Positions 34,902 through 47,785 of a stretch of DNA of 64,000 nt are shown here, one piece after another. Each line of letters begins with the position of its first letter. Positions within the stretch are counted from its first letter, which is position 1. Origin of the DNA: Microvelia longipes. Its lineage: Eukaryota > Arthropoda > Insecta > Hemiptera > Veliidae. The position numbers and the translations under genes are program-made. The notes under the pieces were generated by a model, which worked only from the letters and a program-made list of their open reading frames with translations, ran no database searches and was not told where the DNA came from. The stretch spans positions 46,584,063 through 46,648,062 of the forward strand of contig JACMZG010001914.1 of the NCBI GenBank assembly GCA_018340805.1, read 5' to 3'.

Positions 34902-37479
34902 TTACCCTCAGAAGCTTATTTTTTCTTTGGAAATTTGCTTAAAAAATTTTAGTGTGAATTCTTTCGGTTAAAAAACTGAAAATTCCGAGCCGCTTCTGTT
35001 TGACCCAGTTATGACTACATGTGCACACACTTCCCTAAACTTGACGTGATGTTTAACTTGAATGACTGGTTTCTAAGACGATTATAACAAGAAAAATCAA
35101 CCGTTCTTTTTAAAAATATTAATAAGATTGCAGAAGAAAGAGTCGATTAGATATTTTGATATTTAAAGGACTTTAGTCAACAAAGATTCCCTCAAATCGG
35201 ACTTTATTTGATGTTTAAATGCCAAAAAAAGGTTTGATTTTTGAACTGTTTGATTCTCTTGATTATATCTTCTTATTTTATTAAAATTGTTTTACGGGTG
35301 CTGACATTTTATTAATTGGCGACCTTCAAGGTTATACCCGTTTTTAGAAAAAAAAATTAAGTAAGACCAGTAGATAACAATATTCACTTGAAAGGTCAGA
35401 AGGTACTTAAAATTTTTTCACTTTTTTTTCGTTTAAAAAAATGAAAATTAAGCGATGAAATCAAAGAATGATAGATAACTAGTCGACGTGACTTATTCTG
35501 ACGTCACTTTTGTTTTCCATTGCTTAAAAAATGAAGTTTAATAGTAAAACGTATAACCTCTTTTATGAATAGTTTGTGAATCATGACCTCTGATTTTTCT
35601 ATGACCAGCTTAAGAAACGTTTCTCGTCCTGAGTTCGAAGTGAAGATTTTTTCGTACTGATAAACGTCTTACTGAGCCATCTATGAAGCCGAAAAAAGGT
35701 TAAAGTAATGTGAAAAAACTTGATTTTTTCACACTAAACAAATCTGGAGCAGTGTCGATAAAATCCCACGATTGGTCTATTTTCCGAAATCTTTTTGTCA
35801 CAAAACTGCATAAAAACTTGTTTAAGAAAGATAAAACATGTTTAGTATCAGTTAAACGCTTAGCAAGGTTTTATGGCTTCTGTTTTCATTTTCCAAAACT
35901 TTTTGATTTTATCTGTTCTTACTTTCTCATTTTATTGCATTTTTTTTGTTAAAATGTTTAACTCTTCGGGGTTGTTTAAGAAGTGGGTTTCGATTATTTT
36001 TTCTTTCTTATGGATCAGAGAAAATATTAATTAAAAGTTATTTAATTAAATTATTAAAGTATACGTATAATTAAAGAAGTATACGTTACTATGTTCAAAA
36101 GATTGATGTACGTACTGATGTCAAAAGAATTTTCTAAATGTTTTGACATCATAATAATAATTAATAACTGGAAAACTAATTATAATATTTATAATAACAG
36201 TCGAATAAGTCAAGATAATAAAAAAAATAAATAAGTAAATTGAGGAATTTTATACCCCATGTCATTATGTTCCGCTTGTTTCATCTAAGTTATTGTTAAA
36301 CATATACCATATACCAGATACCATATTAATATGTAAATAACATGTTATTATCATGTTCATATCAATATTATTAAGTGTATAACTAAATATAAAAGTAGTG
36401 ATCCCAATAAATTTTTTGTGTTAAAAATGTATTCGCATTATTAACTGAATGCATCGATGCGAAATTTGTAAGTTATTTTCTATTCTAGATTCAATTTTAA
36501 ATCTAGAATAATATATTAAATTTAAAATCTAGGACAAGTATATTTAAAAGAGGTTTACCAATAAGTAATATTTAATGATAAAATTATTTTTCTTTATAAA
36601 AAATCGAGGCTAGAAAGGTAGTATAATAATTGACGGACATGCGTGAAGAAAAATCATTTATTTTGGCGCATTCTCTCTTATAAGTTGTAAGCCTGGAGCT
36701 TTCTGTGTACGCTCTATTAATAATATGTCACCTTAATATATTTGAAGCTCTCTCACTTCTTTTATTAAGCGCTTAAATCCGTTATCTAGTTAAGACTTGA
36801 CAATGGCCTTTATAGTAAAGGTTGTTTATAAACTTATATTGAGTCTAAAAGTTGTGACACTTCATTATTTGTAAATGGCATTCTTGTGATTTTCGTTGGA
36901 AAGAATTTTGTTGAATATTTTTGACTATTTTTAGGTTAGTTATTCCATGGAATGTTATTGACTTTTTTATTTCTTTAAGTTATGCTTAAGCCGTTTGACA
37001 TACAAAAGTATTAAAAAGAAAAATCGTGGTTGATCACCATGACATCAGAGGGCAGATCGTGTGCCCAGTTCCAATCAGAAGTGTAAACTTGTTAAAATCT
37101 GCAACTTTTTTTTTCGAAATATCTTTGCTTGGAATCAAATACATTTTTTTTATACCTGTTCTGAAAATAACTGCATCTGAAATTAAGTTGGAAGTGGTTT
37201 GAAGTCGCGTGATGACTTTGTTTAAGACCCTCCTCATTGAGGACTTGTACGTCGTTATATAATTAGTACTCTAGACTTACCTAATTACTAGCTTAACTGT
37301 CCTTTCATTTCGAAAGAGCGTTTTTATGTCATTGGAAATGGACATATTTCTTTGACAGCGATTTTCGTTTAGAATAAATTGACTCGGCAATTATTACAAA
37401 CGAAGCCTATCGTAAACGACCCAATGATAACTACATCTCTCGGTTTTTTTGTTTACAAAATAAGCGAAACGCTTTTCAT
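34902..37479. other. Unique DNA, nothing certain
   Basis: About 2.6 kb without a supported gene. The + frame at 35710 (80 codons) and the minus frame at 37034 (67 codons) show no domain or splice context. A TGACGTCA octamer lies at 35499, and a small hairpin (TGTGAAAAAACTTGATTTTTTCACA region) at about 35709. Confidence 0.45.
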
Positions 37480-37545
37480 CCAACAAGATGTCGTCATCAG
37501 CGAATCTCGGGTCTCCGGTGTCATAATTGAGTCCTAATACGATAT
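37480..37545 (-). repeat. SINE head remnant
   Basis: Read on the minus strand, ATGACACCGGAGACC then CGAGATTCGCT resembles the family B head (CGGCACCGGAGGTCC, GGGGTTCGCA). A tail-like GAGCAGCAGGGCTCCTAAT-GGGCATT follows at about 37699-37725 in the opposite sense. Old and partial. Confidence 0.35.
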
Positions 37546-37727
37546 AATTGTAACATTGTTCTTTTGTAACTTTTCGAAATATCTCAGCTTTGAGTCAAAT
37601 AAATTTGTCCGGCAAATGGACATTGGACTTTAAAACTTACTCTAAGTATTTAATTTACTTTAATGCTTAGTTAATACTTATCCAAAAAGCCAATCATTGA
37701 GCAGCAGGGCTCCTAATGGGCATTAAT

Positions 37728-38289
37728 TTTAAGATTTCTAAACCTATAATTATATCGGGGAAGCTTGTACAAGTTATTCCTTTCTGCTGTATTTAGGAAG
37801 ATAAATCCTTTATATATTTCATAGTTTTATCTGATAAAAAATGAAATATTTCAAAACAATTAAACTTCTGGTATGAATTTAATTAAAAGAGAATTTATTC
37901 ATTTGTTCAATGTACCTATTTATGTTCCATTTGTTTAATGTACCTATTTATGTATCATTCCATGCAATTTATTTATTATCTCTCTTATCTTTTGCAATTA
38001 AAACTGTGGAATACATTTTAAAATTATAATAAAAGATAAATAGCAATTATTCTTACAAGTTATTAACTGCAATAAAACAATTACAAATACAGCTGACTGA
38101 TAAAGATCTAAGAGTTGCAGAAAAAGTAATTTAGTTCTCTGTTTAAGACCTTGGAGCCGTTTTAGATTTAAGTTTGTTATGCGGGTTGAGTAGAAGTTTA
38201 ATGGTTACTTTATTTTTACAAAATTGTTATTCTTACCGAAATTAATATTCTTAATGCGGTCATCAATTTAATTACGATTCCTATTGTGC
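37728..38289. other. Unique DNA, minor repeats only
   Basis: A two-copy duplication of TGTACCTATTTATGT is at about 37910-37955. No gene seen. Confidence 0.5.
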
Positions 38290-38589
38290 TTTAAAATGGT
38301 ATTCTTATCCTCAACATGATTTAAAATAGAATTTTCAATCTCAATTTGACATTCCCATGATATGTTGCCATTGATATGTCTATATATGATATTTTCTAAT
38401 TCATGTATACTTTTATATGAAATTCATATTATTAAATTACTTTCATATCATATTCTTAATCCTAACTTGTTCATCCTAATATTTTCATTTCTAATATACT
38501 TTCATATGATATTTCGTTATTGCTATTACACTCCTATATTATATTCTAATTCCTTATATAATTCTTTTCTCGTTTAAATAACTTCATAT

Positions 38590-39850
38590 AATTTTCTCAT
38601 TGCCTTGTTCATCCTATGATTTTCCTTCCCATGTTCATCCATAGAATTTTTTTCATTCCCATGTTCATCCTATGATTTTCTCATTCCCCATGTTCATCCA
38701 TATGATTTTCTCATTCCCCATGTTCACCCATATGATTTTTTCATTCCCCATGTTCGTCCATATGATTTTCTCATTCCCCATGTTCGTCATTGATTTTTCT
38801 TCCCATTGTTCATCCAGTATGATTTCTATTCCGATGTCATCGATTGATTTTTCATTTCCTGTTCACATTGATTTTTCGTGCCCATGTTCGTCATATGATT
38901 TTCTTCATTCCCATGTTCGTCATTATGATTTTCTCCTCCCTGTTCATTATGATTTTTATTTCCATGCTCATCCATTGATTTTTCATTCCCCGGTTCATCA
39001 TTGATTTCATTCCCATGTTATCATATTGTTTTCTCATCCCTTGTTATCCATATGATTTTTTAATTACCATGTTCTCACGATATGATTTTTTTTACCCCTG
39101 TTATCCTTAGGGATTTCTTATCCCTATTCATCTATGATTTTCTATTCCATATTCATTCCATATGATTTTCTCATTCCATGTTTCATCCATATGATTTTTC
39201 ATTCCCATGTTCTCCATATGATTTTCGTCATTCCCATGTTCATCCTATGACTTTCTCATTCCCTTGTTCCATCATTGATTTTTCTGTCCCCATGTTCATC
39301 CATATGATTTTTCTTCCATGTTCATCGCATATGATTGTTCTGCCCATATTTCAATCCATTGATTTTCTTCATTCCCATGTTCTCCCTACGGAAGTTTTTG
39401 CTTCCCTGTCATCCATAATGATTTATCATTACCCATGTTTCATATGATTTCTCATTCGCATATGCAGTCCTATTGGTTTTGTTTCCCCTGGTCATACTAT
39501 TGAGTTTTTCATATCCCCATGTTAATCCATATGAGTTTTCTCACCCCAATGTTCATCATGATGATTTTCTCATTCCATGTTCATGGCATATATTTTGATC
39601 CCGCATGTGTCATTCCGTTATTGATTTATCTCCCATGTTCCAGTCATATTTTTTCTGATTCATGTCATCATTATGTTTTTGCTTCCCCATGTTAATCCAT
39701 ATGATTTTCTATCCCCATGTTCATTCCATTATGATGTTTGCTTATTCCCTGTTCATCCATATTGATTTCTCAGTCCATGTTCATCATATGATTTTATTCG
39801 TTCCCATGTGTCATCCACTTATGATATGTCTAATTCACATGTTCCTTCTT
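38590..39850. repeat. Large degenerate 30-bp minisatellite
   Basis: About 40 copies of a unit near CATATGATTTTCTCATTCCC then CATGTTCATC. 38660-38790 is nearly uniform, while most other units differ by single-base gains and losses. Decayed precursors (38290-38590) share the ATATGATATTCT flavour. The + strand frames across it (38672, 39178, 39662) are repeat translations. Confidence 0.93.
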
Positions 39851-41065
39851 TTTTCTTCGATGTGCTAACTTACTCATTGAAAATAGTTTTCTGTTTCCCA
39901 CATGATGCTAGAAATGTGTTTTTGGTATTCTAAGTATTTTCTAATTGGAAAACAGGTTTTGGTTTAAACTTTGGTTAATATTATCATTCGCTCTAATGAA
40001 CCAAGAGCATTTTTAATGGGGATGCTAAATTATCTTGATTAACTAATATTAACTTGGAAGAAAGAGCGAAGAGAATGTTTTGAAGATATGGGGTTTAAAT
40101 AGCGGGTTTACCAACACACCAAATACTCGCCTCATTTGTTATTTATGTTGATTATTTTCTTAGATATAAAAGTAAATGATTAGGTCTGTATGTGTGAATA
40201 GTGGAGGAGAGGGAGTGGTGTAGTACCTGTTTGGCTTTACCTTAATTAATTAAAACTTGTGGCGAGATTGGCAGTTTAGTTGTTTATTGTGCGATTTTGT
40301 TACCAGGAGTTGTTTGATGGAGAGCTATTGATACAAGAGTAGATTAATTCAGATCGACAGTTTGCTTTTCTTAACTAAGGGGAGTTCCTTAAGGCTGTAA
40401 AAAGAGCTATACACAATTTTTTTAAGTGATCATTATTTGGCGTCGTAAGTCCAATACGAGAGATTTTCTTCGTCTATTACTATTGCAATAAGATCAACCA
40501 TTCATTTACTAGGTTATCTTAACAAAAGAAGAAACCTTAACAAGAATATTTCTCCTATTTAAATGTCAAATGGTAGCATCATTAAAATGATTCGAAGTTT
40601 GTAGATTCACCTAACCAAATTCTTTTTATACGATAAGCTTTTTGCAAAAACACAGGCTTAAACAAATGAGCAATCAAAATTCAACAACGTGGTTTTTGTT
40701 TGAACACGATCGCAAAGCAAATTCCATCAAATATGACACAGTAGGACACGTTATAAACCAAGTTAAAAAAAATACGTAAGAAAGTGTTCTTTATAAACTT
40801 AACTTTTGTGAACTGAACTAAGTTCGGGTTTAGTACTTGAACATTTATATCGCTAAGGCACTTTTAATTAAAAAAAGGTTTGCTCCCCCCCGTCTGGCTC
40901 TTGGCCTAAAAAAAACTGACTACAATTTCCTCAGATGCAGCGAAAAATTCGAAGTATATGAGTGGTTTTGTATGTTTTGACTTTTAACTTTTTTTTGTTC
41001 TAATGTTTTGATTAAAATTCCGTAGGTTAGGGTAGAAAATTTATTGGTATTAATAAAATAAAATT
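39851..41065. other. Unique DNA, nothing recognised
   Basis: No supported gene. A C-run (CTCCCCCCCGTCTGG) is at about 40885. Confidence 0.45.
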
Positions 41066-41152
41066 ATATATATATTATAGATAATTATTTTCTATATATA
41101 TATATTAATATATTTATATATATATATATATTATATATATATACTATTTAGC
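41066..41152. repeat. (AT)n microsatellite
   Basis: Interrupted AT run. Confidence 0.9.
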
Positions 41153-42164
41153 ATAATAAAAGTAAACATACTTTTCATGTTAAAATTTTTATGGCATTTA
41201 TAGTCTATAATTAATCAGTTTTGATGGCCAAAATTAATTTTTTATGCGTACATTTAAATACGCTTAAACTATTACAGATAAATCGCCACTCTAGATAATA
41301 CAAGATGATAACTTTAAGGTATACAAAGACAAGAAACTAAAACAAGAGTATAAATTATTAAAGTTATAATGATTCAATGGCAATGATCTAACTTGAATGG
41401 TATAATTTTATTTACGTACGTGATAATGAGTTTTAGTAATTAGATAATTATTATAGTTTTAATGTTACATAACATTATTTTTTATTTTTCTTCTTATGTT
41501 GTTGAATGAAGTGTTGAACACATAGTGGAAAAAATAAGAAAATAATGTACAAAGTTAAAAGTTGGTCGACATTGAGTGTATGTTAAATACATGTTATCAG
41601 TCCTTTGATGGGTTTCGAAGCTTGAATTTGGGCTTAATGTTAATGAGTATTACGTTTTATATGTGTTAAATGTTTTTGGTTTTTTAAATGGATGTACATT
41701 ATGGAAACTGGATTTTTACATTTTAACATCATGTTTATTATTTAAATTTATTTTTTCGTTTTGTTTTTTATCTTTTAATTTTACTTTCGCTTATTTATAC
41801 CGTAGTATAACTAAATGTATTTTGTTTGCACTTAATTCGTTTCGTCTTGTCGTATTAGTTTATTTTTTATCGAAACTTAGTTTTGGGTTTTAATTTTGAT
41901 AGTAATTGTATTGAGTTGAATTTGGTACAGCAGTTAATCGAGGTCGTGTGAGGGGTGTTGTGAATGTTTTATTGTTTTTGGACGAGGAGCAGTTGAAGAG
42001 TGTTGTTAGTATCATTCGGTTGATTGTACATCGGAGGCGGGCAAGGAGATGAGAAGTAGCAATAACATGCCGATGTGCGTGGGAAAGTCTGATTTTCCCT
42101 TACTCGAGTTTTGTTTTTAATTGTTTGGTGGAAAGAAAAATGGTACATTGGTATTCCTAGGATT
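41153..42164. other. Unique DNA, nothing recognised
   Basis: The + frame at 41663 (76 codons) is Phe/Leu-rich, without features I can support as protein. Confidence 0.45.
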
Positions 42165-42535
42165 TGATGTTGTCTCTAACATTTATTTATTGGTATGCTC
42201 ATTAACTTTTATGTTATTAAAAGTCGGTAACCAAATTACATAGAATTTGGTATGCTCAATTCAACTTTTATAGTTATTAAGGGTAACAAATTCCATGATT
42301 ATAGTTTGCTCCAATTCCCTTTTTATGTATTAAAGTGGTAACAAATACCATGAATTATGGTATGCTCCAATTCACTTTTTAGTTTAAAAGTTGGTAAACA
42401 ATTACCTTAGATTTGGTATGCTCAATTTCAACTTGTTATAGTTATAAAGTGTAACAAATTACCATAGATTATGGTTGGCTCCATCAACTTTTTTTGTCTT
42501 AAAGTGTACAAATTACATGAATTATGGCAAACTTT
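42165..42535. repeat. About 60-bp minisatellite
   Basis: About six copies of TATGGTATGCTCCAATTCAA, CTTTTATAGTTATTAAAG, TGGTAACAAATTACCAT, with frequent one-base indels. Confidence 0.92.
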
Positions 42536-42933
42536 GGTTTGACAGCATAAATCAGTTACTTACGATGAAACATTAAATTGATCGCAGTCAGAGGTTTTTT
42601 CTATAATAATTGATTCTATAGCAGGTTTCTTTTACTACCTTTTCTGACTCGTTGTCACTTAAAAGAAATTTAAATTTATAACTCGTTTATTAAAAGCTTT
42701 ATGCATATCATCGTAAGATGTAAATATGATAGCGTGGATTGGCTGTGGTTTTGCGTGCGAAATTTAAAATCATGAGTTGGCCGTATAACATTTTATCTAC
42801 GTGTTGAGGTTGATAGGAGTCACTAATTTTTCATACCTTGTTACGAAAGTAAAAATAAATGTCGTTTTAATAAAATTATATTATTCTACTAGAAAAGGTG
42901 GTTTTAGGTAAAAAGAGGGCCTTCGTCTGTTAG

Positions 42934-43168
42934 CGCTTCCGCAGATTGCGTACGCGACTTCGGGCTACTGCACGGTCTCGCGCCATAGAAATATATACTA
43001 GAGGGGCATAGCATATCTTAATACATTTGAGGGGCCTGAAATTTTTAGTGGGGCTCTACGGGGCTCTTGTGTAACTCATTGAAATGTCTCTCCAAGAGGA
43101 GTTAAGGTTATAACTAATCAATTGTTTTTCGGGCGTCCGAGATTTTTGTGTGGTGATTTTATTTAACA
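42934..43168 (+). repeat. Dispersed repeat R, longest copy
   Basis: Sense-orientation copy matching the minus-strand copies at 23187 and 25229: ACTAGAGGGGCATAGC, GGGGCCTGAAATTTTTAG, GGGGCTCTTGTGTAACTCAT, GAGTTAAGGTTATAACTAA, ending GTGTGGTGATTTTATTT. It keeps a GC-rich 5' part (42934-42990, CGCAGATTGCGTACGCGAC) missing from the others. It shows the uninterrupted state of the LINE insertion site at 23275. Confidence 0.75.
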
Positions 43169-43826
43169 TTCTATATTATTTCTGTTTTTTTGTTCTGTTT
43201 ATTTTGATGAAAATGATAATCGGATGTGGTAGGTACTTTTTCGATGTTTCAAAATTCAACCATAGGCGCCGAGAGTATGAGTAATATATCTCTATGCCTC
43301 GTGCCTTCTGTGGCGATTGCGTTCACATAGTTTTTCGCACTATTCAGTCGTCCATATTTATTGTTTATATTAAGTGTATACGTTCTCGATATAGAATTTT
43401 CAACATATTAGTCAATACGTGATTTGTTAACATTACGTCTTATCAGTTTACATATCAGGACAATTGTTTGTTTGACATTTTATGTAATTCATAATACGGA
43501 ACTTTAGATACTGATAATCATAATTTCGTACGTTTGTGATTTATATATTGTATACGTGTAAATTTTCAGCAATCTAACATATATGAAGATTTGTGATTTT
43601 TTAATGTTTGTGGGTCTTTTTGTGGGTATTTTTACGGGGGGGTTTTTGTTTTTTTTTTTTTCCCCCAAACCCCGTTTTTTCTAACAAAGGTTTTGGATAT
43701 TACAGGTTATTTCGTAACGTTTCATTCGATTCCAAGAGCGTTTGAAAGTTTCGCGTCATTTATTTTAGTTCTCGGCCAGTTTAGTGTGAAATTCGGTGTC
43801 AAACATATGATTGATATATTTTAATT
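43169..43826. other. Unique DNA with a homopolymer cluster
   Basis: 43635-43680 holds GGGGGGG, a run of 14 T, CCCCC and CCCCG that can pair as a small hairpin. No gene recognised. Confidence 0.5.
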
Positions 43827-44000
43827 AATATATATATATATTATTATATATATATTATAATATATATGTATATATATTCTTTTATTTATATATTTTCATA
43901 TATATATACTATTAATATCTTATATATTATATTATATATATATATATATATATATTATAATATATTATATTTATATATATTATATATATTATATATTGTG
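43827..44000. repeat. (AT)n microsatellite cluster
   Basis: Heavily phase-broken AT runs ending in a short TGTGTG tract. Confidence 0.92.
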
Positions 44001-44186
44001 TGTAATTATGTGTGTCTATTTCACCCCTCCGTGGTATTACACTCTATGCACACCGTGCACACTCACTTCCTTTTATTCTCCTCTCTACCTTCAGTCCCTC
44101 TCTGTCGACGAAGAAATGTTCGAACGTTACTAATTTTTTATGTAATTTTTCTTAGTGTTTTTCTTCGTATCTGTATATTAGTGTAT

Positions 44187-44232
44187 TGATATATATATTA
44201 TATATATTATATATATATATATTTAGATATTA
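44187..44232. repeat. (AT)n microsatellite
   Basis: Short interrupted AT run. Confidence 0.85.
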
Positions 44233-45178
44233 TATTAATTACTATATATCCTCAAATCTAAATGGCACATGAAATTCGAATAGTAGCTTACATTTTAAGC
44301 AGTTTTATTGAGTTTGGAAAAGTTGAGAAAATACCTGTAATGTAATTTTATGTTTCTTCACAAGTGAATGTAAAGTTATCCATTTGGACGGAATTATGTA
44401 TTTGCGTGTGGGGATTATAATCCTTTATACTGGTATACAACTTTTCCATTGAAGCTCAATGATTTTGCAAAGTTGTTGATTTTTGTCGAAGTCATTTTAT
44501 TATAGGTACAATGAACTAAAAAAGGGATGTAGAGAGAAGCATAAAATTTAGTTAAGGACTATTTGTTTTAGTGTCTCAAAACTCTGAAAAAAAGTGCGTG
44601 TAAAGGAAATAATAAGGAAAAAAAATTGGGCGTTGTAGACTCCAATTTTTTGATTCTACTCGCAAAAGTGTTCTTTTTCTCATTTGTGTCTTTGTGAAGA
44701 AAAATATAAAAGGGAAAAAAGGGAGATTAGTCAAGGTGGGCTCTTGGAGGATGATTGGACATGGGACTTGAAAGAAAAACGATGTTAAAAAGGACCAACA
44801 GGATGAGAAAAAGATGGGTAGGCCTTACTACGCTACTCCACCTATATAGAAATAAATAAAATTATGGGAAGAAACGAGATTAGAATTATGATTCAGAACA
44901 GCTATATCCTTAACTGCAAAATGTCTCTTGGGATATGGTAAAAGGTTACATTTAACCTTGTCTCCATTGTTGAAGATAAATTGAGTTATTTATCTTCAAC
45001 ATTCTAAACTCTTTTAGTACGAATCCGTGCAGTATTGCAGGATTTAAGTGCTGTTAGAAGTACTTTTAGGATTGAGTGTAAATATGAAAACAGTAATGTA
45101 TCTAGTCATGGTTGAGTGAGTAGCAGTCGAATCCTTTAGTTTGAGTCTTATGAATGGGAAGTTGTTATTAAGGGTGAT
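44233..45178. other. Unique DNA, nothing recognised
   Basis: A 13-bp-stem hairpin (TGTTGAAGATAAA...) sits at about 44970-45002. No gene seen. Confidence 0.45.
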
Positions 45179-45192
45179 TAGTTTATTTATTA

Positions 45193-45482
45193 TCTGCTCG
45201 TAGCGCCGGTCGTATAGTACTGGACTTCGGCCGGAGGTCCGGGGTTCACAGCCCGGGCTATGCTCTCAGTTTTGTATGATAGATTTGATGTAAAAAGATT
45301 TCGCCAACTTTACATTTCTTGAGCATAGTAGATGTGACCCACCCGAGGTGGTTCCGCAAGCGAATACTTGAAGGGCCTTAAAGCCCTTACGGCTTTAAGG
45401 CCCAAGCTTAAAGCCCTTTAAGCAGCCTTTAAGCCTTAAAGCCCAAAACGGAAATAATACGGGCATTATTATATTATTATTA
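45193..45482 (+). repeat. tRNA-derived SINE, family B, with expanded tail hairpin
   Basis: Head as family B (GGACTTCGGCCGGAGGTCCG, B box GGTTCACAGCC, GGGCTATGCTCTCAG), middle TTTCGCCAACTTTAC, CCCGAGGTGGTTCCGCA. Where other copies have one GGGCCGAAAGGCCC hairpin, this one has about 75 bp of reiterated GGGCCTTAAAGCCC-type palindromes (45370-45446) before ACGGGCATT. Flanked by identical 14-bp repeats TAGTTTATTTATTA (45179-45192 and 45483-45496), so it is a recent insertion. Confidence 0.92.
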
Positions 45483-45496
45483 TAGTTTATTTATTA

Positions 45497-45821
45497 ATGA
45501 AGTGCTTAATGTGTTGATAAAAAGATTTACGCGTTGGAATTAAGTTTCACTAAGTTCTAATTTAGTGAGGAGAGTTGATAAATGTTACGATGTTTTAAAT
45601 GATTCTTGGACAATCTCGTTTGCGCATTTGTTCATAGTTTAAATTTTCTTCCTGACGATATTCTTTTAATATTTATATTTATTAATTTTTGTTTCATCTT
45701 CTAAATTTCCTGTAAGCATAAAATAAGTGTCGGTCCATAAGTCCAAAACCGAGTTTTCAACTGAATTTTTTCTATTTATGTATTTTGGCGGATTTTTAAT
45801 AGAATATGAATTTGTCTTGTG
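45497..45821. other. Unique DNA, nothing recognised
   Basis: No supported feature. Confidence 0.45.
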
Positions 45822-46335
45822 TTGAGTCGTTGGACTCAACACTAGACTATTTTGTCTGTTTGGACAAACACTAACCTATTTTGATCAACACTAGACTTTT
45901 TGTTGTTTGGATCAACACTATATTTTGTCTGTTGGACTCAACACTAGACCTATTTTGTCTGTTTGGATCAAACACTAGACCTATTTTGTCCTTGACGCAA
46001 ACTAGATCTGTTTCCTCTAGTTATACGCAACTAGAACCTTTTCCTTAGACGCATACTAGATCTGTTTCCTCTAGTAGAGCAACACTAGATCTGTTTCCTC
46101 TAGTTAGACGCAACACTAGATCTGTTTCCTCTAGTTAGACGCAACACTAGACCAGTTTCCTCTAGTTAGTCGTAACACTAGACCAGTTTCCTTTAGTTAG
46201 ACGCAACACTAGACCTCTTTCCTCTACTTAGACGCAACACTAGATCTGTTTCCTCTACCTAGACGCAACACTAGACCTGTTTCCTCTAATTAGACTAACA
46301 CCAGACCTGTTTCGTCTAAGACCGTCTTTATCAAC
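45822..46335. repeat. 30/31-bp minisatellite with two unit types
   Basis: The left third uses GTTTGGATCAACACTAGACC then TATTTTGTCT; from about 45985 it switches to CTAGTTAGACGCAACACTAG then ATCTGTTTCCT. CAACACTAGA is common to both, so one type evolved from the other and amplified separately. Confidence 0.94.
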
Positions 46336-47607
46336 ATAGACTTGTTCACAAATAATTTTACTCTGTAGGAACTCGGGAGATGTTCCTTCTCGGTATTGCT
46401 TAATTTAGAAATAGTTAGAAAAGTTTGAGGTTTATTTATTTGAATATCTAATTAAATTTAATTTCACATTGAATATATAAGGAAGACATTTTCATGCTTT
46501 AATTATTTATTTTGAAGAATATAGAATAATTAAACATTAATCATGTAATTACATATCAATCAAAAGAAGATAATGTATTTGATTTATTAGAAAAACCTAA
46601 AATTAGAGTTCCTGATTGCTGCTGTCAATCCCTTGCTCCCTGATCGAAGCTTCTTTGAATGCCAAACAATATTACATAAATCTTACTATCACGATAAAGC
46701 GTGAACTAGTTCAGAACCATATTTTCTTCCTGTCATAGAATAAGTGCGAATTTCACGACTTTACCCGATGTTTGACGGAGTAGGACGATATTGGAGTTGG
46801 ATTAAACAAGGTTAAACACATTTAAACAGGATTACACCACTTCCAACGGTTTTTATACAAGATTAAACTTTTTTACGATTAATTATAGAAATCGCTATGA
46901 AAAGATCAATGTCAAAAAAAGGGTTGATTGATTTGTCGGGAAATGTTAAAATATTTTTATAATATCTAATTTAACGTAACAGGCTCTTAAAAAATTAAGT
47001 AGTGAAAGAATTTTGTATTCTCCATTTAAACAACTTAAAATTGATTTTAACCTTTTATTAGTTTAGAAAAGTATAAGGTTTAGAGTTTTGGACATTGGGA
47101 ACTTTGGGCTTTGAAGTCAGTGATTATGTTTTTATATAAAAGGCTTGTCGGGTTTTGGACACTGAGGTTATAAGATCGCCTGGCTGTGCATATTAATACG
47201 CCGCGAGGTTAGCTGGGGCATCGAACTCGTCTCGTAGTCTTCTTTATGAAATCTTCGTCTCCCTATCATAGAGGAGTGCTCTTTATATTTAGTCGACTTT
47301 ACTTAAATATCTTGTTTTAGATTTCGCAAGAAAAACAGTGGTTTTAAAGTTTGCGGATTTTTTTATTATTTGTACAAAAATGAGATTTATTTCTATGTTG
47401 AGATAAAGCCTTACTTTAGGGTAAGACTCTAAAATAATTCTTATTTATTATCCTCATTTCTCTTATATTCTCTTAAGTATGTACGTTCTTTGCTGCTTCA
47501 TTTAGGGTTAAATCAAATTAGCCCTTACTTGAGGCTCTTATCCGAAACATTCTGGCATTATTTGAACAAACTTATAACTATTAACTTTATATCTATGTAT
47601 CTAACTT
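46336..47607. other. Unique DNA, nothing recognised
   Basis: No supported gene or repeat. A somewhat GC-richer patch lies at 47170-47270. Confidence 0.45.
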
Positions 47608-47685
47608 ATTTATATATATATTTATATATATATATTATATATATATATATATATATTATATATAATATTATAATATTATATAATA

Positions 47686-47776
<91 letters not shown>

Positions 47777-47785
47777 ATGCATGTT
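47608..47785. repeat. (AT)n/(GT)n microsatellite
   Basis: Phase-broken AT run ending in (GT)n and ATGCATGTTGCATG. Confidence 0.94.

Noticed and set aside
38672..39868. Three + strand frames over 38.6-39.9 kb
   Set aside because: They follow the 30-bp minisatellite (a 30-bp period keeps frame) and break wherever a unit has an indel; no protein evidence.
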